A DNA stretch of 64,000 nt from Lepas anatifera (lineage: Eukaryota > Arthropoda > Thecostraca > Lepadidae). How positions within the stretch are numbered: position 1 is the first letter of the stretch; each line of letters opens with the position of its first letter. Positions 1 through 11,266 of this stretch are shown here, piece by piece. The DNA lies in NCBI GenBank assembly GCA_034440635.1, contig JAOTON010001356.1, positions 964,501-1,028,500 of the forward strand, given 5' to 3'. The notes beneath the pieces are model-generated. The model made no database searches. It saw nothing but the letters and a program-made list of their open reading frames with translations, and was not told the origin of the DNA. Position numbers and translations under genes: made by a program.

Positions 1-267
1 GTATCAGGATCAGCAGAGACGGCTTCCTTTTACAAAAAAACCCATCGCATACGATAATACTTGGTTTGTGGATAGAACCTCCCCAAAAACCCAGCCATAG
101 CTCCGCCCCTGGTAAATATATAATCTTGAAAATTTCAGAAAACCTGCCTGTACTAGTTTTAGGAAAAGTCAGGAAGTTTCAAAGTTCTATCGCAAGCCGT
201 TTCGGAGATATTCTTGAAAAACCTGAAGGGGGGGCAATATTAGCCCCCCTGCCGGAAATAGGGTTAA

Positions 268-646
268 AGGGAATATGGCACCTTGGTCGAATCCTGGAAT
301 TTAGTGAAATTAGGCGTACTTTTAGCCAAAAATAATGAAACCACTCATGATTTCTCTGAAAAATGTTAAATCAGCTCAATATTTTGTTTTAAAAATACTC
401 CTCTAGGCAAATAAATAAATATCCACTTGTGGATGATGTCATGATCTGGCAACCACTACCATACTTGAAATGCTTCAAGGGCTTCGATTGGCTGATGCTC
501 ATCGTGACGTCAGCATATGTCGTCACACAGCTTTTTTCTATGGAAATGTTGAGTTCCAAAACAAACGATATATGGAGTACCGGGTTTTCCGACTTGCTTT
601 ACAACTTGGCTATCTCAGTTAAAATCACGTTATGAAGGTGCCACAT
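268..646 (+). mobile_element. piggyBac-like MITE, copy A
   Basis: The element starts AGGGAATATGGCACCTTGG after TTAA (264-267) and ends AAGGTGCCACATT before TTAA (647-650), with the last few bases of the right TIR lost. TTAA target duplications and a GGG terminus are piggyBac features. Copies occur at 16207-16650 and 54345-54792. It has no transposase; the short open frames inside are not conserved as proteins. Confidence 0.7.
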
Positions 647-650
647 TTAA

Positions 651-1500
651 GTTAACATAAAAATTAAACCGGTAGCGCTGACAATAACGTGATATCTTCA
701 CGATTGAAACAACCGGACCACGTTAATACATGTCGAATTGCCATGCACCTCACCCGATTATAAACACATAGCACGTGCACATGTATATACGGGTGGAGAT
801 CCCGGGGAGGGGGGGAGGTCAGGACATCCTGGATTTTTGGTCTTCCAAAGACTTTGTATGATGCTTGTATTCTCGTGTCAGCGTTAAGCCCCCCCGCCTG
901 GATCCAGAAGAGATCTCCAGTCCCGCATGTATATGTGTACATATCATGATTTACTTTCAAAGACTATCCGGTCGATGGGAAGTTCTGCGTCAAGTGCAGG
1001 CGCAGGCGACAGTCCAGCTTATGTTCCTAAATTCCGACAGCGTCGGCACGCCACGGGCCTAGCTATTGATTACTGAGGGAGTGCGGGCATGGGTCTGACA
1101 GCGTAAGTGACGAATCAATACTTACTGAATGAAAAATAAGCGGACAGTGCGAAATTGTGGTGGCAGCCATTAGCGACCTTCACAGACAGCATACGACGAA
1201 AAGGTATCGAACTGGTAACAACTCAGGGCAGATAAGACACAATTATTGCGTTACCACCGACATATCGCGAACGTTAATGGAAACACAGACAACCTGAAAA
1301 TTAACTGAGATGCGCAGAAACTCCGAGCGTAAGGCGTAAGTGCCTACTAGCTCCAACAGAACATCAAGTGAGGGGGTGAGAGTTCAGAGTGTCTGCACTT
1401 TAGGGGGCTTGCTGGCTCCGGATGGGGGGCTCCCTCAGCGGCTGCACCAGTGTTATAGTTTTGAGGCACCAACAAAGGGCGGCGACGGGATATGTCGGAT
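651..1500. other. Non-coding, within SORL1 intron 3
   Basis: An inverted arrangement around 770-960 (ACATGTATATACGGG and CCCGCATGTATATGT with GGAGATC/GATCTCC) may be a small TIR element. The remainder shows nothing recognisable. Confidence 0.4.
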
Positions 1501-3480
1501 CCAGGGTTGCCAGATGTGGCGAAATTTCGCCAATTTGGCGCTTTTTTACCACTGTTGGCGATCGGTTTTTTCTTGTTTGGCGATTGGCGATAAAAACAGT
1601 CAAATTTGGCGATTTCAGACCTCCCTTGGCGATCGGCTTATTCAATTTGGCGATTAGTGATAAAAGTTGTAAAATTTAGCGATTTCGGACCTCAATTGGC
1701 AATCGATTTACTTTTGTGAATGATTGCTGATAAAATCAGTCAAATTTGGCGATTTACGCCGGCAAACTTATTGTGCATGTGAAACAGTACGGCTGTTTTT
1801 TTTAAGTTCAGTTTAAGGTACTGTCATTTTACTTTTTCTCGTTGTACACCATAACAAGAAGTTCATCCCGAAAATTAGAGGCAGGGGGTGGGTTGCAATA
1901 TGTTTTGTTCGGTTTTTTATCCCCATATGACGCATGAGGATTAAATATAATAATTAAAAGCTTAGGGTAGGCCATGGCCCGGGATGTTTCTATAGACATT
2001 TAGGAGTGAATGTCAGCGGGAGAGGAGAGGGGGAGGTAGAGTCAACACATTTAAGCACCACAGTCCCGCAAGAAAAATCTCGCACAATCCCGCGGCACCT
2101 ACAGCAGAACTGAGGGCCGCTTGCGGTGCATTTTGCGGGACTTCAACAGCCTCATGATTTAGAAGTAAATTTCAAATCCAGACACAAATTATGAGAACCC
2201 AATCAAAGTAAAGAACATATTACTTATCTGTGTGGGCACCTTGAGAGTATAAATGATACACATTAAGTGAACCTCTTCTGAAGAGAAATAGTAGGCTGGT
2301 TAACTACTGTTTTAATATGCTGCTTTAATAAATGGTTTCATCTGCTGGTTTGACAATAGCTTTAACAGACCTTACAATATGCCCACAGCGTGTCATGCTT
2401 TGACATAGCAAACAGTAGCAACACAGAATGAGACAACACAGTGTGACAAACAGTGTGTTATACCACAACCGACTGAACGTTCAAGAGCTCATTAATGAAA
2501 CCTCAAACAATCTAAGGTTGAAAAATACCAAGGAAAACCACATATATTTTACAAAGCAGTTCACATTATTGACAACAATGCAACAACATCAAACAAAGAA
2601 GCAGGATATAGGCTTAAGTTTGTACAAAAATTTTACAATCAGATACAGTGAGTTCTTAATACAGGTAAAGTGTTTCAGCTATCACAGTTTGCGAGGCATA
2701 ATACCTAAGGTTTTTAAATACTTGGATAGAAAAGCATGGATCAAAAGGGGCAAATTTTGATGCAGTATTTAAAGCATGGCCGAATACCTACATGCTTAAA
2801 AACTACGGAGCCTAGGGAAGAAGAGATGAAAATAACACAGATGATACATAAAATAGCGAGAGATTTTTAGCTTTCACTTGTTAATAAGTACATACCAGCT
2901 TTGGGATTGGATTGTCTTTTTATTTTTCAGTGAACACTTTATAATTTGTTTACATGGAGAAACGAAGACGTTTCTTACGTAGAGGTTCCAAATAGTGAAA
3001 TACAAAGCTTTTTTGTAATAAATCCTAAATATTTCCTCTGATATTTTTCTAAAACTATTAAAATTTAGACAATTTTGCTTTAAAATACCTTCATTTCTCT
3101 AAAAAAAAATGTTGGCTCGGCGGCAAAGTCAGTTCTGGCAGCGTTGGATGGGTTGAAATTGGGCGGGGATACGCCTTTTCGATTTCTTATTTTTCCGCCA
3201 GTGCCAATGCTGTGGTGCGCTCTAGGAAAAATTCAATACTGAATACCAAGGTTTATGACGTGCTCTATACATATTCTGGCCACCTCAGTTAATAGAACTC
3301 GTGCGGCATTCCGGTACTAAGCGCACGAGGTGTTTTTCTCAGATTCTGATATTCTGGCTTACGATCGTAAGACTTCATCATTGGCGATATCGTGGCGAAT
3401 TGATATCTAGAATTGGCGAAATTTGGCGAAATGGTGAATCAAATTTGGCGAGAAATCCCTTTTTTCATCTGGCAACCCTG
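1501..3480. mobile_element. hAT-like DNA element with 15-bp TIRs, about 2 kb
   Basis: The ends are CAGGGTTGCCAGATG (1501-1515) and CATCTGGCAACCCTG (3466-3480), a perfect 15-bp inverted repeat of the hAT type. The heptamer TCGGATC occurs immediately before the left end and three bases after the right end, a possible 7-8 bp target duplication. Both subterminal regions are rich in TTTGGCGA repeats (1519-1760 and 3380-3460). The interior holds only a 110-codon open frame (2428-2760) that I do not recognise, so the copy is non-autonomous. The ends fit hAT, but the superfamily is inferred only from TIR sequence. Confidence 0.65.
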
Positions 3481-5548
3481 CACTCGGATCACGTCTCCCC
3501 CGCGGCACTGAGAAGGTAACAGCTGCCCACCCCGACCGGACGGGCAGCGGGACGGTTCTCGAATGCCGGTAATTCCCCGCAGTTCCCCACCTCACCACCC
3601 CCTCGAAGGGGGGATGACATCATGCAACAGCAGCTTAATCGAAAGGTATCATGTGGTGCAGTTGAACAGAGGGCAGATGAGACGCCTCCTTTGGTAAACA
3701 TAGCCCGGGCGAACAATGGGTGTCTATTATTACACACTGCGTAGAATGCTCGACTGTGTCTGGGCAAAAATCAGGTAGAGCAGTTCAATAATACAGAATT
3801 TCTTAACATCAAAGACGTTCAAAGATGCTTGTAGTTAGTTAAATTATAGGCATTCTTCTTGAAGAAAATGTTCAAATACGCTTGTAGTTGGTGAAATTAT
3901 AAGCAGATATCTTAGCCACTCGCCAAAGTTCGAAGACCTTTAGCGTGAGCCGACCAGTAGCGGGCTACGGTCGGAGCCTCCATTTCAGCCGTAAACACGA
4001 GTCTACGACAGAGACGGGAGGAAAACACGACGCCGCCGGTATCAGTGACTCATCGGGGTTGTCGACACTACTCAATGTCGGGCAAAAACCTCGCAGTGGT
4101 CTGTACGGAGCTTTCCGAGCACGTGTCTGCACTGTATAAAAAAAGAGATCGAATAACCGTCGTTTGCAAGGACAGCAGAACAGGGGGACTGACCCCTCCC
4201 CCTCCTGTCCCAATAAATGTGACCATTTCCGTGGCAACCAAGCAGCTTTGACCCTACAAAGTTTACCCCAGCACTCATTGGCGGACGCAGGGGGGGGGCA
4301 TTCCGGCCATGCCCCCAAAGCGCTGGAAGGGGGGCCAACCTATCTTTCGCCCCCAAACGCCGGAAATTTTTCGAAAAAAGGTGTTTACACTAGGTCTGTA
4401 GGGCAAATAAATATCCCCCCCGAGAGAGCGATTATGGACTGGGAGAGGTAGCTTATACTAGGTCTGTCGAGCACTGAAAAAAGGTGTTTACACTAGGTCT
4501 GCAGAGCACAAAAAAATATTCGCTCCCACCCCCCCCACCCCCCAGGAAGAGAGGCAGACATGGGTTTGGCCCCCCCCAAAACTCGGGTCTGCGTCCGCCC
4601 TTGCCAGCACTTAAAGACAATCAGTCGTATCTGGAGTGTCGACTCGTTCACCACACAAATGAAACGCCACAAAGCCATTCCGGGCTGGAGACAATTGGTT
4701 TAGACCGAGAACTGCAGTAGCCCGGAGTCTGCTGTGGTGATTTGACAAACGCTGCCGTCCTGGCGCGCTTACATAAGTGGGGAAGACCAGGATTACCTGG
4801 CCGCCCCGAGCTTCCGTGCGCTCCGGGATTACGGTCTCAGCGGCTGGTGCGACTTCCAAAACAAAGTTAAGCACAGGTAATGCTGGTGACTTGAAGGAGT
4901 TGGCGCCGGCAGGCTGCTGATTTATCTACATCGGACATCTACCGGGATTCGTTGGACCAACAGCACAAGGGTTGTGTCCACATTTTCCTGTTTTAGCAAT
5001 CACTGTAATAGTTGGTATACGTGTTGGGGATGTGAAACGTTTTCACCACCATGTCAACAAACGAGACATCAGGAATTCAGGAACGAATGCAGGAAAATGC
5101 AAGAAATCCACTAGCGCCTATGGCCTTGCTCTGGCAACAAATTATTTCAAAGATATCGCAGACATAAGTCTGGGAGGCCGAACTTAAAAAACGACCAATA
5201 CATAAAAACACTGCAAAGCTGATTTTTCTTGATCCGACAAAATTAGGCGAAATCAACTAAGGGCACCTGCAGAAGATGCTTCAAATCCGAGTCGATTTCC
5301 TGCGAAGGGCTATCCACCCAAGTATAACTTCCTCCTCTCATATTTGCATTATTTACATACCTTAATTTTTTAACTCAAGGCAAGAGAAAAAAACAAAGTG
5401 TAACAAAGAACCTGAGTGTACTCCCCAAATACCTCCCGCTCATTATTCCTTATTTTCATTAGCATTTTTTGGAAGGTGGGAGGAGGGGCGGTTCATTCTA
5501 AGAGGCAATAGGGTGCAATGGGGTCATGCTGGGTGCAATAGGCCTCAC
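3481..5548. other. SORL1 intron 3 remainder
   Basis: Apart from the TIR element at 4280-4599, this holds no recognisable exon, and I looked specifically for the next VPS10 exon on the minus strand. A near-direct repeat of AAGACGTTCAAAGATGCTTG and AAATGTTCAAATACGCTTG occurs at 3810-3890. Confidence 0.4.
4280..4599. mobile_element. TIR element of 320 bp with internal direct repeats
   Basis: The termini are GGCGGACGCAG and CTGCGTCCGCC, a perfect 11-bp inverted repeat next to G- and C-rich runs. Inside are three copies of ACACTAGGTCTG (near 4386, 4454 and 4490). No target duplication is evident and no protein is encoded. Confidence 0.5.
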
Positions 5549-5705
5549 CGACTGTGTGTTCTCGTCGTAGGCGAGCAGGACGGAGCGCCGGTGCGGGTCG
5601 AAGCCGATCTTGGAGGGCACGAAGTCGACGGCGTGTCGCGTCACCACCGGCCGACACGTCCTCCGTCACAAACACCTGCTTGTGGATCTTGTCGATGAAC
5701 ACGTA
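5549..5705 (-). CDS. SORL1: SorLA-like receptor, coding exon 3, with a one-base frame break
   Basis: The acceptor (cttcccggcag) precedes 5705 and the donor gtgagg follows 5549. The first 16 codons read YVFIDKIHKQVFVTED, the VPS10 strand where SorLA has a Y-F-D...T-D pattern. The frame then shifts by one: the rest reads VDFVPSKIGFDPHRRSVLLA and YDENTQS only in the next frame. The exon is 157 nt; removing one base near 5657-5650 gives 156 nt, exactly 52 codons and phase 0 at both ends, matching the phase-0 end of exon 2. So the true exon is probably 156 nt and the extra base is an assembly error, a null allele or recent decay. The SorLA order FNDI-YVFID shows that exons 2 and 3 are consecutive. 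The next exon was not found before position 1, so intron 3 extends past the left edge. Confidence 0.75.
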
Positions 5706-8379
5706 CTGCCGGGAAGACGCGGGAGAGGTTACAGCTCTGTGGGGAGGGAGCGCGCACGCCACTGGTGGATCTTGTCGATTAGAGCAAATACTGCCCGGAA
5801 ACGTCAAGGATTACGATATTAGATATTAGATATTAGGATTACGATAAACGTCAAGGATTTACACGCAGTTGGGCTTGCACAAAAGTCATACCTGTAAACA
5901 GTGATGGCAATGTACCGGTCCGGGATCGACATTGCCGACCGGTTCGGTCTGTGAGCAGCGAGTCTACCATCGGAGAGCCTAGAGAAGCTAGAAGCTTTAC
6001 GTGGTGACGGTTGAGGGGCTACGTGTGTGATGATGTGTATGTATGTTTTTACTTTTATTCACCTCTCTCTTACTTTTTATTTTCACAATGCATTGACGTG
6101 GGAGCATGAAAAACCTCGCTATCTTGAGGATGTTACCGAATAAACTGACTCTGACTCTGACTCTATCGAAAGGCAGCTGCATCCCGCTGCAACCGTCTTC
6201 AGCTCTGCTCCGAGACGGTGGCCGCAACAGATCATTCCTGTTTGGTTATATGTAACCACTCTATCGAAAACCTGGTAAACGTTGGCAAAAAAATTCATCC
6301 GTCGCACCTCCCAAAAACAAGACCTGTCCGCAGAATCAATATAGCCTCAGACAAAAAAAACAAGACACCAGAATCACAAAAAGGAGACCTGACCACAGAA
6401 TCAATAAAGCGTCAGGCAGAAAAATAAGACCAGTTCACAGTATCAGTATAGCCTCAGGCAGAGTCGTCGCAAAGTAACTTTTGTTGGGGGAGGGGAGGGA
6501 CAGACCCTGGACTGGCGAAGTTTGAACTTATTTTGTGTCTTTGAAAATGCCACCAATGCACTGAACTACAACCCGACTAGGAAAATTGGAGGTAGATCGA
6601 CGCAGATGCTAGCGATAAAACACACGAACCCTGGGTCGAGTCCCCGAATTCCGCGGGAGAGGAATCTTCCCCTGGTTCGTCAGTTGGGGGGGCCACCCCT
6701 CCCCCACACACACACACAGCGCTGTCGACAACCATGGTCTCAGACTTCATATAAGCACAGATTAGAGGAGCAAAGAGTCTGGTCACTGATTTTTCAAGAA
6801 GAGGGGCTGTCAAACATTGGAGGCCTATGCCCTCTTTTCCTATTTTCGGCAGGCCACAGGGGACAGAGCAGAACTCTGCGCAATCAAGCAATGCTGCAGC
6901 CTCATGGACACATCAAGAAGAAACACTTGGTTAAGTAATTCAGCATTTTTACGATTTCAATGCAAACAATTACTTAAGAACTGTTAAATAGTTGGATACA
7001 AAATGTAATAGGTTTTGAGATAAGATTTGTTGAACCTATAGCATTTTAGGTGGTTGGATATAGGGACAAGAGTGTAGGTACAAGGTATATGTGAAAATAT
7101 ATGAAGAGGATTAAACTATTAATAACTTATTTAAGACCCATTTTACTCATTTGTATGTTTTGACTAGGTGTGAATGTTATGGTATGGTTAGTTTTGTGAG
7201 AGAGTTTAATATGACTTACTGGTGATCAGCTGTTGTGATTATTTATAAAAATAAACAATAAAAGAAATATACCCTCATTCCTCAGTTCTGGAAATGTGCA
7301 AAAATACTCAAAATGAGACAGAACATACCAGCACAGTGCAAATAGGCGTACCAAAAACCTAAAAATGAGAGCGATCTGTACCACTCTGAAACAAAAAGAA
7401 CGAGGCGGCGGAATTGGTATCAGTGGCACCGAATTAGGACAGCAACGGACACGTGGTTTTTACAGAGATAAAGAAGCTCTATACGGCCACCGATCAAAAA
7501 GTGAGATGCCGCATCTCGTGAGAGCCGCTTCTACCCCCGGCATGACGGGAAAACATCCTGATATGGTTGTCTTTACGAAAAACGGTGATGATGTGCAGGA
7601 GCAGTGTTAAGTATAACACAATCGTATTTCTTGGAAGAACGAACCTTTATAGTACGCCAAGTGGCAAGCTGCGATGCTTAAAAAAGAAGAAAGAAAAAAA
7701 AGCAAAACCTAAAAAAAAGGAGAGATAAAAAAAAAGATAAGACGCAAAAAATTAAAGACAATATGCATATACAATTTACATGCATGCGCTATAACTTCGG
7801 CGATCCACTCTCTTATATGGAACACATGGATCAGAGCTACAGCTTCTTTTTCCTCGGGTTCAATTCTCGGCCCTCGGTATGTGGAATGGGATGCCCGAAA
7901 CCCCTCCGGACGTCATCAGCGGTGACTACACCGCACGGTCACATTTAGTGCGCAAAACCCAACATCAGTATTGTTACATCCCTCATTCAAACTGCTGGGA
8001 AAGCCACCTGCCAATCAACCATAACACAAACAGCGTGCGGTTTAAGGCGTGGGCACCATAGGCGGCGAAACTAGGGGAGGGAGGGGGGGGCACTGGTGCA
8101 TCGTGTCTTCCTTTAAGCTGTGAAATTTAGACTAACCCTATGGCGTTGACTGGAAAAAATGGGTTGAAGTCCATGATACCCTTCCCACCCAAGGCCTGAT
8201 CCAGACCAACGGTTGGGGGGGCGGGGGCAACGGGGACAAACATCGTAAAAAATGTTTTGACACAAAAGCGGCGGATTTGGGGGGCATCGCCCGGTTTTCC
8301 CCTCCCCTATGGATCCGCCATTGCCTCCGCCACCACTGGTACACATCCGGTGCGCTCAGCCTCTGCACAGCAGACGACC
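5706..8379. other. SORL1 intron 2, left part
   Basis: AT-rich with A-rich low-complexity runs (7680-7750) and a short (CA)n at 6700. No exon seen. Short open frames lack codon bias. Confidence 0.4.
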
Positions 8380-9035
8380 CCGCGCGCCGCAGCGGTAGAA
8401 CAAGGAAGGTTGCCGCACAACGGTCCAAACTGCGTACATAGTAGTCTTAACAGCAGCCGACCCCCGCACGACGCAGCGGTGGAACAAGGGAGGTTGCCGC
8501 ACAACGGTTCAAACTGCGTACATAGTTGTCTGAACAGCAGCCGACCTCGCGCGACGCAGCGTTAGAACAAGGGAGATTGCCGCACAACGGTTCAAACTGC
8601 GTACATAGTTGTCTGAACAGCAGACGACCCCGCGCGACGCAGCAGTAGAACAAGGGAGGTTCCCGCACAACGGTCCAAACTGCGTACATAGTTGTCTGAA
8701 CAGCAGCCGACCTCGCGCGACGCAGCGTTAGAACAAGGGAGGTTGCCGCACAACGGTTCAAACTGCGTACATGGTAGTCTGAACAGCAGACGACCCCCGC
8801 GCGCCGCAGCGGTAGAACAAGGGAGGTTCCCGCACAACGGTCCAAACTGCGTACATAGTTGTCTGAACAGCAGCCGACCTCGCGCGACGCAGCGTTAGAA
8901 CAAGGGAGGTTGCCGCACAACGGTTCAAACTGCGTACATAGTAGTCTGAACAGCAACCGACCCCGCGCGCCGCAGCGGTGGAACAAGGGAGGTTGCAGCA
9001 CAACGGTCCAAACTGCGCTCATGGTAGTCTGAACA
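8380..9035. repeat. Tandem array, unit 83-84 bp, about 8 copies
   Basis: Successive copies of GAACAAGGGAGGTTGCCGCA start at 8398, 8482, 8565, 8648, 8731, 8815, 8898 and 8981. Units vary at about 5-10% of positions, and two alternating sub-types (CGACCTCGCGCGACG and CGACCCCGCGCGCCG) are visible. Open frames through it are a by-product of the repeat. Intron 2 of SORL1. Confidence 0.95.
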
Positions 9036-9821
9036 CTTTTGGAGCGAAGCAAGCTCATGAGGCTCTTCACGGCAAATGTAGAGGGCACGCAGAACATACC
9101 TTGTCACGCGTTCTACAAAACGCTTATAACCGATACAACTTTCTGTGAGGCTTTGTACTGGGTGCTAGAGTAGACCTTGATTACTTATGAATGAATCCCC
9201 CTGATGACATTTCAAGCTCACAAACATGTCTGTACCGAATACATAGAAAAGTGTTTGGTTTGGAAAGGTCCACGCCCAACCGCGCCACAGCCACATGTAG
9301 CAAGGTTGTCCGCTCATGGTATTTGGGTAAGTACGGCAAACTGTTGAAATGCAACTTTAAGACTTAACTGACGAAGATGCAGGTAATTATCCATAAAATC
9401 ATCCTAGGACACAAAGATTCAGGGCGCTAATATGTGTAAAAAGCAACTGATGGAGCACCTAGCTTGCACAAAAATAGAGCAGAGAAAAAACGTCAGTGCC
9501 CTGGTTACGCTGCAGGGTCTTGGTAATGTCACCGGGTCCCTCTCGGTCGCATCAATGACATGTTCCCAACGCCTGGATAAACACTCTTGTTCTGCTCAGT
9601 GTTCCCGAACTTGAACACCAAAAAAACAGCTGAGTTCACCATGCCCAGGTGCATTACTGCAGAACGTCCCAATCGAGACAATCCACAGGGATGAGTGAGA
9701 CGTGTCTGGTTTCACCAGGACCCAGCCACAGTCGATCCACATTTCGAGCCGCGCAGAGGCGTCCCAACTGCGTCGGCAGGACTGGCACTTCTGGTCTGAG
9801 GCTGACAGTTTCCAGCCAAGG

Positions 9822-10480
9822 GAAGAAAAGGCAGCACTCCTACCCCGTGTCCCCGCCAGGAGAAGAAAAAGGCAGCACTCCTACCCCGTGTCCCCGCCAG
9901 AAGAAAGGTAGCACTCCTACCTCGTGTCCCCGCCAGGAGAAGAAAAAGGCAGCACTCCTACCCCGTGTCCCCACCAGGAGAAGAAAAGGTAGCACTCCTA
10001 CCTCGTGTCCCCGCCAGGAGAAGAAAAGGCAGCACTCCTACCCCGTGTCCCCACCAGGAGAAGAAAAGGTAGCACTCCTACCTCGTGTCCCCGCCAGGAG
10101 AAGAAAAAGGCAGCACTCCTACCCCGTGTCCCCGCCAGGAGAAGAAAAGGTAGCACTCCTACCCCGTGTCCCCGCCAGGAGAAGAAAAGGTAGCACTCCT
10201 ACCCCGTGTCCCCGCCAGGAGAAGAAAAGGCAGCACTCCTACCCCGTGTCCCCACCAGGAGAAGAAAGGTAGCACTCCTACCTCGTGTCCCCGCCAGGAG
10301 AAGAAAAGGCAGCACTCCTACCCCGTGTCCCCGCCAGGAGAAGAAAAGGTAGTACTCCTACCTCGTGTCCCCGCCAGGAGAAGAAAAGGCAGCACTCCTA
10401 CCCCGTGTCCCCGCCAAGAGAAGAAAAGGTAGTACTCCTAACTCGTGTCTCCGCCAGGAGAAGAAAAGGTCGCATTCCCG
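9822..10480. repeat. Tandem array, unit 40 bp, about 16 copies
   Basis: The unit is GGTAGCACTCCTACCCCGTG followed by TCCCCGCCAGGAGAAGAAAA. Most units are 40 bp, with a few of 36 or 41 (9830, 9871, 9907, 9948, 9988 and on). Alternating A/T-variant sub-types suggest duplication of pairs. Because 40 is not a multiple of three, each unit changes frame, so the Pro/Lys-rich open frames are not a protein. Confidence 0.95.
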
Positions 10481-10621
10481 TCAGGGGCATAAAAGGTAAT
10501 TCCCGCCCCGTGTCCGTATATCTTCAGCACCTGCGTTCTGTCTTACACTCCAACTGGTCGTCTGATTCACTCGTTAATTCAGCCGGCGGTAAGCCACAAA
10601 TAAGACAGAGCGCATGACTGG

Positions 10622-10975
10622 TGCAGCTTCCATCAGTGGAAACCTACACTGCGTATTACACGCCCCACATCCCAGGTTCCATCAGTGGAAACCTACACCG
10701 CGTGGTACACCCCCTCACTGAAAGCCCCACATCCCAGCTTCCATCAGTGGAAACCTACACCGCGTGTTACACGCCCCACATCCCAGCTTCCATCAGTGAA
10801 ACCTACACTGCGTATTACACGCCCCACATCCCAGGTTCCATCAGTGGAAACCTACACCGCGTGGTACACGCCCCTCACTGAAAGTCCCACATCCCAGCTT
10901 CCATCAGTGGAAACCTACACCGCGTGGTACACGCCCCTCACTGGGAGCCCCACATCCAAGCTTCCAAGACACGGC
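10622..10975. repeat. Tandem array, units of 48 and 62 bp
   Basis: CAGCTTCCATCAGTGGAAAC starts units at about 10624, 10673, 10735, 10784, 10832, 10895 and 10957. Long units carry an extra CCCTCACTGAAAG segment. The array directly follows the 40-bp array, but its sequence is unrelated. Confidence 0.92.
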
Positions 10976-11029
10976 CCAACCCTTCGCTTTGTACGGAAGT
11001 TACGCCTACAACCCGACATATCCAGGGAC

Positions 11030-11175
11030 GGCGGATTCCAGGGTGCAAGTGGTGCAGTTGCACCACTCGATTTTTCAAGTGGTGCAAAAGTATCTTTTTG
11101 CACCACTTGTTTTGGCTTTGTCAAGGAGGCGCCCCCAGGCCTCAGCCGGCGCCCCCGGCCGGTCGAGAAAATCAA
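11030..11175. repeat. Hairpin-bearing module next to the GGCGCC satellite, copy 1
   Basis: It begins GGACGGCGGATTCCAGG, contains two strong hairpins built on GTGGTGCA/TGCACCAC (11047-11069 and 11076-11109), and ends in GGCGCCCCCGGCCGGTC. A paralogue is at 11549-11710 and a reversed partial copy at 18962-19016. The module appears wherever the satellite does in this part of the window. Confidence 0.75.
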
Positions 11176-11266
11176 GCCTAATTACCGCCTACCTGAAGAG
11201 GTAGGATCCTCTGTGAAAAAGACATTTTCATACATGAATGACGCACCTTGACATCAAAACTGCGCC

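Noticed and set aside
9649..10617. Pro/Lys-rich ORFs over the 40-bp array
   Set aside because: The 40-bp unit shifts frame each copy, so the repeated peptides are only by-products of the DNA repeat.
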